Positions 34,565 to 43,826 of a DNA stretch of 64,000 nt are shown piece by piece (the stretch's first letter is position 1; every line of letters begins with the position of its first letter). The stretch comes from Streptomyces lateritius. GTDB lineage: Bacteria; Actinomycetota; Actinomycetes; Streptomycetales; Streptomycetaceae. The position numbers were made by a program, and so were the translations under genes. The notes under the pieces were generated by a model, which saw nothing but the letters and a program-made list of their open reading frames with translations, did not search any database and was not told where the DNA came from. The stretch is taken from the NCBI RefSeq assembly GCF_014649715.1, contig NZ_BMTO01000022.1, positions 36,613 through 100,612 of the forward strand, read 5' to 3'.

Positions 34565-35464
34565 TCACCAGGACGTCACCGATTTCACCGGATCGGCGAC
34601 GAACGCCTCCCCCACGATGACGGAGCCGTCCTGGGCACGCACGTCCACGTGCACCCGGGAGACCCCGGCTTCACGCAGAAGAGCCGCGACTTCGGTCTCG
34701 TCGACACCCCAGAGGTAGAGGAACGCCGGGCTCTCGAAGAAAGTCCGGTCCGCGTCCGCCATGCGTCCTGGGTAGACGCACTCGTCGAACCGCGCCCTCT
34801 GTGCCCCTGTCCACTTTTCGACGATCCCCTCGAACCGCGGCTTGTCCGCCGCGTCGAGGACGAGGATGAAGTCGGCGGTCGCCGCTTCCGAAAGCGCACA
34901 CCGCAGGGCGTCGATGTACTCCCCTGCAACCTCCCGGGAGAATGCGGTCAATTCCCTGTAAGTCTCGTCCTCGCTCCCGGAAAGCCGGGCATGACGCAGC
35001 CACAGTGTCCGCTCCAGCGCCTGGAACGGGTCCTGGGTTCCGGTCGGGATCCGGCTCTGACGCAACTGCCAGTCGACGTGCCCCGCATAGCGCAGGGCGT
35101 CCTCCCAGAGCCGCCCGAGGAACTTGGGATGGCCCACGCCTTCCCCGAGCCCCCAACAGACGCCGCTCACGAAGGTCGTGGCCTGGTACGGGTAGTACAG
35201 CTCTCCCGCGGGGGTCTCGTCGACGAGCGCGATGGCCTCGGCAGCGAGGCTTTCCAGGCGTGCGATCGCACGTGCGTCCGGCACGGCCTCGCCCCAGTGG
35301 ATCGCCTCGGTCATGGCCTCACGGAAGCCGTGCGGCAGCGACTCCTGCCACCAACCGGGCCCCGGGAGGAGGGCGAACCGCGCGTATCGGGAGATGGCCA
35401 GCCTGGCCGTGAGGGAAGTTTCGGCCTCATTCAGTGAACCGAGCACTTCATCCACCGCAACCAC
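34565..35464 (-). CDS. Hypothetical protein, 299 aa
   Basis: GTG 35464 with GGAG 6 nt upstream. The protein is soluble and mixed alpha/beta, with aromatic-rich stretches (RYARFALLPGPGWWQESLPH; YYPYQATTFVSGVCWGLGEG; FFESPAFLYLWGVDETEVAA). The C-terminal third resembles small immunity or barrel domains only in composition. No family was recognised. Its codon use is somewhat less GC-biased than its neighbours, and IS5-like copies flank both sides, so it may be acquired. Confidence 0.6.
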   Translation of the reverse strand: MVAVDEVLGSLNEAETSLTARLAISRYARFALLPGPGWWQESLPHGFREAMTEAIHWGEAVPDARAIARLESLAAEAIALVDETPAGELYYPYQATTFVSGVCWGLGEGVGHPKFLGRLWEDALRYAGHVDWQLRQSRIPTGTQDPFQALERTLWLRHARLSGSEDETYRELTAFSREVAGEYIDALRCALSEAATADFILVLDAADKPRFEGIVEKWTGAQRARFDECVYPGRMADADRTFFESPAFLYLWGVDETEVAALLREAGVSRVHVDVRAQDGSVIVGEAFVADPVKSVTSW

Positions 35465-35627
35465 AATCGTCTCCGGACGTAAAGATCCGATGCCCTTTGG
35501 GATACTTCTGATGTATCACGTCGCCCAGCAGGAAGAGTACCCGCTGCCTGTTCAGGGCCGGGCCGACCAGTGAGCTCTTTCAGAGTGGTCACACTGATCA
35601 GGTGACGGGCTGACGTGCCGCAACACA

Positions 35628-35689
35628 CGAGGCCCCTGCGCCGTTAAAAGAGGTGTTCGGCGTCTCAACTCATCAGCGCAGGAGCCTCG
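35628..35689 (+). promoter_or_regulatory. Hairpin abutting the IS5-like transposase start
   Basis: CGAGGCCCCTGCGC (35628-35641) pairs with GCGCAGGAGCCTCG (35676-35689), 13 of 14 positions, and ends one base before the TTG start of copy B. Such a structure could hide the start region and limit transposase translation. The homologous right arm survives at the 5' end of copy C (63318-63330). Confidence 0.5.
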
Positions 35690-36439
35690 TTGGTTCCCTA
35701 TTCTGCCGTACTCGATCTGCCGCACACCCTGGTCGAGTGGGTATCGATGCTCATCGTCACCCGTGAGGGGGATCGACGCTGCAAGCTCCCGCCCCACCAG
35801 CGTGCCCTCGTCGGCCTGGTCTACCTTCGCCAGCACGACACGCTCGCGCAGATCGCCGCCGGCTTCGGTATATCCGTCGGCACCGCCCACGCCTACGTCT
35901 AGGCCGTCGTCCAGCACCTGTCCGGCCGGGCACCCGGACTGCTGCGTGTCCTGCGGGAGGCCGATCCCGATCACGTCCTGCTCGACGGGACGCTCGCCGA
36001 GTGCGACCGCGTCGGCGACAGCCGGGCCGACTTCTCCCAGAAGCACCGCCGTCACAGCGTGAACGTGCAGGTCGTCGCCGACCCCACGGGCAAGCTGCTG
36101 TGGATCTCACCCGCGCTGCCGGGCCGCACCCATGACCTGACCGCGGCCCGCACCCACCGCATCATCCGGATCTGTGAACGCCAGGGCGTTCCCGTCCTCG
36201 CCGACCGCGCCTACATCGGCGCCGGCCCCTGGGTGACCACACCCATCAGACGGCTTCCCGGCCGGGACCTCACCACGACCCAGCGGACGATCAACCGGGC
36301 CCTTTCAGCGGCGCGGGCACCGGTCGAACGAAGCATCGCAAGGCTGAAGTCCTGGCGAATCTTCCGCAGAGCCCGCTGCAGCCCCAACCGCATGACCGCC
36401 ATCGCTGCAGCCATCCTCACCCTGGAGCGTCAACGCTGA
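35690..36439 (+). pseudogene. IS5-like transposase, copy B, single amber codon
   Basis: The most complete copy, about 249 codons. TTG 35690 opens VPYSAVLDLPHTLVEWVSML; the N-terminal HTH (YLRQHDTLAQIAAGFGISVG) is intact. A TAG at 35900-35902 follows AHAYV, where related copy D has ACC (Thr). Beyond it the same frame gives Asp in LLDGTLAECD, Asp in VLADRAYIG and Glu in PVERSIARLKSWRI, the DDE triad, and ends at LTLERQR. Only the amber codon separates it from a full-length enzyme. Confidence 0.85.
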
Positions 36440-36909
36440 AAATGCTCAGTTATTGGTTCCAGTTTCACTTGTTTATGTGCTAATTTTCGACCGATCAACC
36501 ACATTTACTCCATTTGCACCCCATATGTTGGGTGTGATGCAGTGAGAGATGTTCGGTGCGCCATCCCGATTCGATCGTTGTCGTGGCGATGGCCGACCTC
36601 GTAGACGCAATGGATCTCGCCTTGAGCTAGGAACGGGGCGCCATGACTGCTGCGACAACGTATGCAACGGAGTCATCCCTTAAATAGGACTGCATAATCA
36701 GCGCATGGCCACAGGTTTGGAGCCCCACTTTTATGAGGGGCTCACTAGGAGTCCCCGATGCCTGGAATCGAAATAGATGTGACGGTACAGGCCCCCAGAA
36801 CCGCAAACCGCAGTGACTACTGCCGGACATGCCTTTCCGACCAGGAGTAGCCACCCCGATAGCTGTCCAGGTCCCGGGTGCCGCGACCCGCAAGAACGGA
36901 CGCCGAAAC
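36440..36909. other. AT-richer gene-free stretch
   Basis: About 470 bp, clearly less GC-rich than the surroundings (36450-36560 especially), with no credible ORF. A 7-bp hairpin GAGCCCC..GGGGCTC with a T-rich loop lies near 36720-36745. The composition suggests imported DNA. Confidence 0.5.
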
Positions 36910-38186
36910 ATGACAATCACCACCACCGACCACGCGGTACCCCACATCTCCAAGCTCCCTATCAATAGTGGCCAGACCGTGAATCTCTTCGTGCGGGAGC
37001 GCGACGGCACCCGACCGGGCGGCGACCGGACGGCCGTGCTCATGCGGCACGGCCGCAGCATCCCTGTGTTGCCCAGCGCCGATCTGGCACGGGGAAGTAC
37101 AACTGGATGCTGTCGCTGGCCAGGGCGGGCTTCGATGTGTTCGCCATGGACCTTCAGGGAAACGGCCGCTCGTCCCGGCCGGATGTGATGCAGCAGCCCT
37201 GCAACACATCTCAGGCCCAGCAGCAGGTGCTCCTCGGCGGCAACCCGCTGACGTCGGTCTGTACCCCCGTCCACGACAGTCAACTCGGCGATTCGCGCAG
37301 CGACTGGTCCGAGGTGGACACAGTCGTCAAGTACATCAAGAAGCGGCACGGCGTCTCGAAGGTCGCGCTGATGGGCTGGTCCGCGGCGGTCATCGCGCTC
37401 GGTCCGTACGCCATCGAGCATTCGGGAAACGTCAGCAGCCTGTTCCTGCTGACGCCGGTCTTCGGCCCGAACTACCAGGAGAGTGCCCCGGGTACCGACT
37501 GGGACCCACCCTTCCCACTGCCCCTGTCGGCTAGCACGGACGCCAGGTGGGGCTTCCCCATGAACCTGACCAGCAGGGAGGGCTTCGAGAGGGCCTGGAA
37601 CAGGGAGCTTGGCTGCCCGGAGCAGCGGGAGGACGGCATGGTCGACACTGTCTGGGACGCGATCATGGACAGCGACATGTTCGGCAGCAACTGGGGCGCC
37701 AAGAAATACGGGGTGCCCCACGGAGTGCTGCGCTTCCGGAACGCCTTCTGGTGGGGCTGGAACAAGACCGGCGTGAAGGTGAAGAACATCCTCGGGGACA
37801 AGGTGCCAGTGCTCATCATGTACGGGGAGCACGACAAAACGGTGAACAGCGCACCGGGAACTGTCCCGTTCCCATCGGTCCCAGACCTCTACAAGGCCAT
37901 TCCGGGCACGCGGAAGCTGATGTTCAAGGTGGCCGGCTCCGGCCACCAGCTCCAGTGGGAGGAGCCGGCGGCCGCACATCTGCACGCCCTTGCGGGCCAC
38001 AAGCCTGATCGCCCGGCAGGCATGGCCGGCCGTTATCAGAGCGTCCCCGCTCCTTCCAGTAGCGAGTCGATGACGTCAAAAGCGAAAGGATGCCGCGCCC
38101 GCGAGTTCCGGCAGCAGTCAGCTCGGCTCACTGGCCTTACGCGGGAGTTAGGTCGGGCTCCGTCCATCCGAGCGCACCGGCCGTGA
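36910..38186 (+). pseudogene. Alpha/beta hydrolase with one frameshift
   Basis: ATG 36910 begins MTITTTDHAVPHISKLPINS; the frame is lost after SADLARG near 37095 and resumes in the next frame as KYNWMLSLARAGFDVFAMDL followed by QGNGRSSRP. Nucleophile Ser is in LMGWSAAVIALG, the acid in IMYGEHDKTVN and the base in AGSGHQLQWE, so the catalytic triad is preserved. The C-terminus beyond ~38040 looks read-through into non-family sequence. A large hydrolase of secondary-metabolite or ester type; substrate unknown. Confidence 0.7.
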
Positions 38187-38219
38187 CTACGGCGAGAGCG
38201 CAATATCTGAGGAGGGAAC

Positions 38220-39248
38220 ATGCAGAAGCGAGCAAACCATCGGCTGCCCACGGAGGCGGCCACATCGCTGGCGTCCGCGTCCGGAACCGCCGGTGAGGCC
38301 GAGGCCGCCACCGGTATCCGCGTCAGCAACGGACGTGTCGTCGAGGCCAATGGCAACGACTTTGTGATGCGCGGCGTCAACCATCCTCACGCTTGGTACA
38401 CCGACCGGACTGGCTCCCTCGCCGACATCAAGGCGAAGGACGCCAACACCGTCCGTGTGGTGCTCTCCAGCGGCCATCATTGGCCGATGACCAGCGTCGC
38501 TGAGGTCTCTACCATCGTCCGGTTGTGCAAGCGGAACCGGCTGATCTGCGTGCTGGAGGTGCACGACACCACCGGTTACGGCGACGTGAGCGGCGCCGCC
38601 ACGCTCTCCGAGGCCGCCGATTACTGGATCAAGGTCCAAAGCGCACTGCAGGGCCAGGAGAAGTACGTCGTCATCAACATCGGCAACGAGCCGCACGGCA
38701 ACAGGGATTACGAGCGCTGGACTTCCGACACCAGCGCCGCTATCCGGAAGCTGCGAGGCGCCGGCTTTCGCCACGCCATCATGGTCGACGCCCCCAACTG
38801 GGGTCAGGACTATTCGGGTACCATGCGCAACCACGCCCACACGGTCTTCGACGACGACCCCAACGGGAACACGATCTTCTCGATCCACATGTACGGGGTC
38901 TACGAAGCCGCCGATACGGTGCGGGACTACCTCAACTTCTTCGTCAGCGCCGGGTTGCCGATCCTGATAGGTGAGTTCGGCGACTGGCACACCGACGGCA
39001 ACCCCAACGAGGACGCGATCATGGCCACCGCGGAGGAACTCAGCCTGGGATACTTGGGCTGGTCCTGGAGCGGCAACACTGGCGGCTACCTGGACATGGT
39101 CGACAACTTCAAGGCCGACACCCTGACCGACTGGGGCAAACGCATTTTCAGCGGCACCGACGGCATCGCAACCACCGCGAAGGAGGCCACGATCTACGCC
39201 AGCGGAGGTATCACCGGCGGCAACGGTGGGAGCTCCCCGAGCTCCTGA
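38220..39248 (+). CDS. GH5-type glycoside hydrolase lacking signal peptide and binding module
   Basis: 342 aa from ATG 38220 with GAGGAGG 5-6 nt upstream. ATGIRVSNGRVVEANGNDFV starts the mature domain of secreted GH5 mannanase/cellulase enzymes; acid/base Glu is in INIGNEPHGN and nucleophile Glu in LIGEFGDWHTDGN. The first 28 residues are polar (TEAATSLASASGTAGEAEAA) where a hydrophobic signal core is expected, and the C-terminus stops in a GGNGGSSPSS linker with no carbohydrate-binding domain following. It appears to be a catalytic core trimmed at both ends. Confidence 0.85.
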   Translation: MQKRANHRLPTEAATSLASASGTAGEAEAATGIRVSNGRVVEANGNDFVMRGVNHPHAWYTDRTGSLADIKAKDANTVRVVLSSGHHWPMTSVAEVSTIVRLCKRNRLICVLEVHDTTGYGDVSGAATLSEAADYWIKVQSALQGQEKYVVINIGNEPHGNRDYERWTSDTSAAIRKLRGAGFRHAIMVDAPNWGQDYSGTMRNHAHTVFDDDPNGNTIFSIHMYGVYEAADTVRDYLNFFVSAGLPILIGEFGDWHTDGNPNEDAIMATAEELSLGYLGWSWSGNTGGYLDMVDNFKADTLTDWGKRIFSGTDGIATTAKEATIYASGGITGGNGGSSPSS

Positions 39249-40131
39249 CGGCGCCCTGCGTGGCTACGCTTGTGTACGTGTTCTAAACGAGCTCTTACGG
39301 CACCGCCTGGCACGCCGAGCCGTACTACATCGAACTCATCAAGCGGTTCGACGGGTCGCAGGCCGCATATGCGCTCCGGTCCTTCGCGTTCCAGTCGATC
39401 AGGAGAACGACCATTCGCAGCCTCTGGTGGTCGCCGGCCGCCCCTACGCCCGGCCGGTCGCCGACGCCGTCCTGGCGGGGCGCGTCCGTATTCGTTGGCC
39501 GGTACAAGAACTTGCATAACCTATCAAAGCACTGACCCAAGCACACCAAGGTAGACGGCAAGACCCAGGGCCTCTTCGACATGGTAGAGGACGGCACCAT
39601 CAGCCCCGTCCTTAAGTAAGAGGGGCGCCGACTTGAGATGCCAGGGCTGATGGCCCCATGGCAGAACATCATCGGTCAGATGATTGGCGGGCACGCAAGT
39701 GCGGCGGTCTGCGCATGGCAGGACGAGGCCTGGCGTAGCGAGTAGCGTGGAATGGGATGCGCTCGGAAGCTGGTTCGGGTTATCGAAGCTTCGGGCTCTC
39801 CGACGTCGAGGCGTTCACAGCGCTGCGGTCCAGTCACGAAATCGCCCTTCGCGAACTGAACGGCTTCGCACTGCCGGGAACGGTTTCCGGGCTGACCTGG
39901 ATGTGCCGGTTCAGCAGGCCCGGCAGGCCCCAGGTCGTAGAGGAGCACCGGGCTGACCCCGATGCTGGTAGAAGGTCCGCACCGGGTTCGGTACCCGGCG
40001 GGGCACGTTTCTTGGGCGACCAGAGCACCGCCGTCGCGATCGGCCGCTGGACAGCGACGCAGTGGTTCTTCGACTGGAAGTCCCACCTGCCTGCTGCACG
40101 AGACTCGCGACGCGCTCGACAACCGGAACAC
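39249..40131. other. Decayed region between GH5 and integrase remnant
   Basis: No complete gene. Short protein-like pieces occur (SYGTAWHAEPYYIELIKRFD near 39290-39355; KTQGLFDMVEDGTISPVLK near 39560-39620), separated by stops. They may be tatters of one secreted protein, but I could not identify it. 39757-39960 has an open frame without recognisable family. Confidence 0.4.
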
Positions 40132-40984
40132 GGCAGCGGCTGGGAGAGCGAGTTCCCGCGCGACGTGTGGGAACTGCGCCGACTCGGCATCGAGGGCACC
40201 CGGGCTCGGCTGCGGTTCGACCGCATCACCCAGCTGTGGCTGCGCGAGCCGGCCAAACGGTTCGTGCGCTGGCGGCTGAGCATCGGCCCGCAGCATCAAC
40301 CAGGCCGTCATCGACATCCTGGCCCTCAACCGCTTCTCCGGCTTCCTGGCCAATCCCCGCCTCGCCGTCGACACGCTCGCCCGCGTGGACCGGACCGTGC
40401 TGGAGCGCTACCTCGCCGACCTGGCCCTGGATCCGCGCTCGACCCATTCCCGCAGCCGGGACATCGGCTCGCTGAACGCGTTCTTCCACGCCGTGCGCCG
40501 CCACGGCTGGGATCCCAGCCTCCCGGCGAACGCGACCTTCTACCCGGACGACTTCCCCCGACCCGACAAGCGGCTGCCCCGGGCGCTGGCCGACCACGTG
40601 ATGGCCCAAGTCGAACAGCCCGCCAACCTCGACCGCTGGCACAACCCCGACGGCTGTGTGCTGACCTTGATTTTTATGCGCTGTGGGCTGCGGGTCGGCG
40701 ATGCCTGCAACTTGGCCTTCGACTGCATCATCCGGGACGCTGACGGCGCCGCCTACCTGCGCTACCTCAACCGGAAGATGAAGCGCGGCCCTGGTCCCGA
40801 TCGACGAGGAAGTAGAGAACGAGATCATCGCCCAGCAGCAGCGTGTTCTCCACCGCTGGCCCGGCGGCAGCCGGTGGCTGTTCCCGGCACCTCGGATGAA
40901 CCCCGACGGCACGAGGCCGCTGACCACGCACTCCTACCGCGGGTAGCTCGACCTCTGGCTGGAGCGGTGCGACCGGTGCAGTAG
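40132..40984 (+). pseudogene. Tyrosine recombinase/integrase remnant, multiple lesions
   Basis: Family segments appear in three frames: WESEFPRDVWELRRLGIEGT; then LNRFSGFLANPRLAVDTLAR and VDRTVLERYLADLALDPRST (core-binding domain); MRCGLRVGDACNLAFDCIIR with the first catalytic Arg; and LVPIDEEVENEIIAQQQRVL ending RPLTTHSYRG and a TAG where Gln is expected. Frameshifts lie near 40290 and 40785. The catalytic H-R-R and Tyr region is deleted. It probably marks the former edge of an integrated element. Confidence 0.75.
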
Positions 40985-41376
40985 TCACACGCAGGTGGCA
41001 AGTGCGAGGCGTAGGGCTGTTCCTTCCAGGGCTGCCAGGTGATCGGCCGGCCGTGGTGCTCGGGCGGCAGGTGCGGCAAAGCGGAAGACGAGGGCAGCAC
41101 CGGCTCTGAACCGGGCAGCATCTGCGAGATAGCAGGTTGCGGGAGGCGCTCGCCACGCAGGATTGCGAGGCACCGGCGGCAGGACCGGTGCTCATTCCAC
41201 GGACCCGGGTACGGGCGTACTGCTATCCGCGTGGTCTCAGCACACAGGAGTGCCACCTCCGTGATGAGCTGCGTGGGAGGTGCTGCTCCATGGGGGAGTA
41301 GGTGCAGCTCGCCTGTTGCAGGGGACCGGACCACGATCACGCTCGTACGCGCCACACTCGTGGGGAAAGTGCTCAC
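40985..41376 (-). CDS. Possible small Cys-containing hypothetical protein
   Basis: From GTG/ATG 41376 the reverse strand reads TSVIVVRSPATGELHLLPHG, ALLCAETTRIAVRPYPGPWN and EHRSCRRCLAILRG, a pattern (single Cys, then CxxC) seen in small actinobacterial zinc-ribbon-like proteins. The frame continues into the integrase remnant, so the 3' end is probably truncated. Weakly supported. Confidence 0.35.
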
Positions 41377-41603
41377 CAGGGCAGGTTGTCACCAGATGCG
41401 GACACTCCAGGTCTCTCTGGTCCTCGCGAGGCAGCCGACGCTTCGGCGGAATGAAGAGGCGCCTGGTCGCCTCCTTCACAGCAGCCACTGTTTGCCCGTG
41501 TCACCCGCTCGGCGGCTTGTACTCCGATATGCACACGTATTGGAATGGCATGCAGTGCACGCTGACGGATGACCCGATCGACCACGGCAAGCAAGGTGAT
41601 CCG

Positions 41604-43826
41604 ATGATGACTGCTGCGATCGGGCGGCGCGCGGTCCCGCATTCCAGTTCGCCCAGCGTTGACGCGGGCAAACAGGTGACACGCGGGAAGCACGGCCAGT
41701 ACGACCATGGCACAGCCGGACTGATCGTCAGGGAGGCTGGCGGCCAGGGCCGGTACGTCCTGACATGCGCCCATGTTCTCGGCCCTCCGGTGATCTTGCA
41801 GGGAACGCCGGACGCCGATCTCGTGTTCTCGCCAGAGCTGAGCACATGCTGCGGCGCCGAGTGCAACAACCCGATCGGCACGGTGGTACCACGGACCCTG
41901 CAGCCGCTGAACGATAAGGCGATTCAGAGCAAGGCCACGATCGGACAGGTCCACTTCGCCGTGGACGCTTCTCTCATCAGGCTCGACGCGAAGACCAACG
42001 CGTCCAACGACGTACCCAAGATCGGGAAGCTCACCGGGGTGCGGGACCTCATCGCGGAGTGGTCGCTGTCCGCCGCTGAACCGTCGGAAACGGACCTGCC
42101 CGCCGACCGGCAGATTCCGGTGCAGAAGTACGGTGCGAAGACCCAGCACACCCACGGCAGGATCACCGCACTGAAGCGCGTGCAGATCAAGGAGTTCGTC
42201 GGCAGCCAGGTCGTTCTCGGGCAGGCGTGGGTATTCGAGGTCGAGGCAGTGACGACCGCGGGCCAGGAGCAGCCGGTCACCGAATACAAGCTGGACATGG
42301 AGCGGTACAAAACCCAGGATCCCTCGATCACTCCGGAGAAGATTAGGGACCAGTTCACCAACTCGGGTCTGACCGTGACCGTCGGCGGCTCCACAGGCAG
42401 CCCCACCCTCGTCGTCCGGGGCGCGAAGTTCTCACAGCGCGGGGACTCCGGCGCGCCGATCGTCGACGACAGCCGCAAGGTGGTGGGCATCCTCACCAAC
42501 GGCGTCCTCCAACCGATCCTGGTCAAGGGGCAGACCGCCCCGGAGGAGATCCTGACCGGGCGGTCGCAGGGCGTGTTCATCGCCGCCGCGCTCAAGCACC
42601 TGAACGTCGAGCTGCTCCTGCCCGGCCAGGGGACCGCGGGCCGCGCGGTCGCCGTTCCGGGCATGCCGATCGTGCGGGGTGGCGAAAGGCCCGTGGACTG
42701 GTCAGCGGTCCACGCCGCGTGGGCCGCTCTGGAGAGCAGCGACGCGGGCCGCCAGCTGGGCTCCCTGGTCCGCCGCCACATGGACGAGGTCCGCCGTCTG
42801 GTACATCACAACCGGCGCGTGATGGTCACATGGCACCGCCACCAGGGGCCGGCCTTCGTCAACACCGCCCTGCGCAACGCGGAGCACCCGATGTGGCCCC
42901 TGCCCGTGGCCATCGACGGCGTCAGGCCGGTGGACGCACTGCGTGCGATGCGCGATGTGCTCCTGGCCGAGGGCAGCGCGGCCCTGCGTGCCGACATCGC
43001 CGCCCATCAGCAACACGTGCTGGATCTGGCGCAGCGCACGACGTCACTGCACACCTTGCTGGACCTTCCAGACCTTCCAAATCTGCCACATCTGCCGGAC
43101 CCGGTGCCGCCACCGGGGGTGCGGATCGTCAACGCGCAAGGGGTGCCGGGTGTCGCCGGTGCACTGGTACGCGACTCCCGGGGCCGGCTCTGTCTGCTGG
43201 CCAGCCACCACGTCGTCCTCGGCGGGGGAGCGCGGGCCGGTGACGTCGTGTGGGCACTGCCGCCTTCCGCCGGCGGGGACGACGCCGGGCCCGCCGAACC
43301 GGTCCCGCTGGGGCACGCCCGTCCCGGCCACCTCGGCCGGGTGAGGTTCGACGACGAGGACTTCTTCGTCGACGGCGCGCTTATCGAGCTAGGCGGGACG
43401 CGGAACCAGCCCGACTGGTTGCGGGATGCCCTGGCCCGCGGCTGGCCGACGGCCGTCGCCCGGCCGGAGCCGGGCGACGGTGTGTGCAAGCACGGGCCGG
43501 CCACCGGCCTCACCGAGGGCACCCTCCTCGATGTCGCCTACCCCGACCGGCCGCTCATCGACGGCCGAGAGTGGACGGCACCCGGGCAGTTGCTGGTCGG
43601 CTCACGCGATCCCGTCCTGGCGTTCTCGGCACCCGGCGACTCCGGCGCGGCGCTGCTGGACGAACAGCTGCGCATTGTCGGCCTGCTGTGGGGCGCCACG
43701 GCCAACGGCGACGGTGTCGCCTGTCCTGTCGAGCCGCTGCTGCAGCACCTCGACGTCACCCTCGTGGCGGGCACCACGCCGGCCGATGCCGATCGTTCCG
43801 AGCCGGTACGGGAGGGAACACCATGA
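41604..43826 (+). CDS. Tandem chymotrypsin-fold serine protease protein (first gene of the 20-kb operon)
   Basis: 740 aa from ATG 41604, with AAGGTG 6 nt upstream (in-frame ATG 41551 or 41530 possible). Two trypsin-like modules are present. The first has His57 in VLTCAHVLG, Asp121 in VDASLIRLD and Ser282 in SQRGDSGAPIVDD. The second has His536 in LLASHHVVLG, Asp590 in VDGALIELG and Ser680 in SAPGDSGAALLDE. Between them (~365-490) is a helical segment with RRHMDEVRRLVHHNRRVMVT then WHRHQGPAFVN that recurs in the next protein. No signal peptide or propeptide is visible, so action inside the cell or on cargo of the same operon is likely. Its stop overlaps the next start (ATGA). Confidence 0.85.
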   Translation: MMTAAIGRRAVPHSSSPSVDAGKQVTRGKHGQYDHGTAGLIVREAGGQGRYVLTCAHVLGPPVILQGTPDADLVFSPELSTCCGAECNNPIGTVVPRTLQPLNDKAIQSKATIGQVHFAVDASLIRLDAKTNASNDVPKIGKLTGVRDLIAEWSLSAAEPSETDLPADRQIPVQKYGAKTQHTHGRITALKRVQIKEFVGSQVVLGQAWVFEVEAVTTAGQEQPVTEYKLDMERYKTQDPSITPEKIRDQFTNSGLTVTVGGSTGSPTLVVRGAKFSQRGDSGAPIVDDSRKVVGILTNGVLQPILVKGQTAPEEILTGRSQGVFIAAALKHLNVELLLPGQGTAGRAVAVPGMPIVRGGERPVDWSAVHAAWAALESSDAGRQLGSLVRRHMDEVRRLVHHNRRVMVTWHRHQGPAFVNTALRNAEHPMWPLPVAIDGVRPVDALRAMRDVLLAEGSAALRADIAAHQQHVLDLAQRTTSLHTLLDLPDLPNLPHLPDPVPPPGVRIVNAQGVPGVAGALVRDSRGRLCLLASHHVVLGGGARAGDVVWALPPSAGGDDAGPAEPVPLGHARPGHLGRVRFDDEDFFVDGALIELGGTRNQPDWLRDALARGWPTAVARPEPGDGVCKHGPATGLTEGTLLDVAYPDRPLIDGREWTAPGQLLVGSRDPVLAFSAPGDSGAALLDEQLRIVGLLWGATANGDGVACPVEPLLQHLDVTLVAGTTPADADRSEPVREGTP

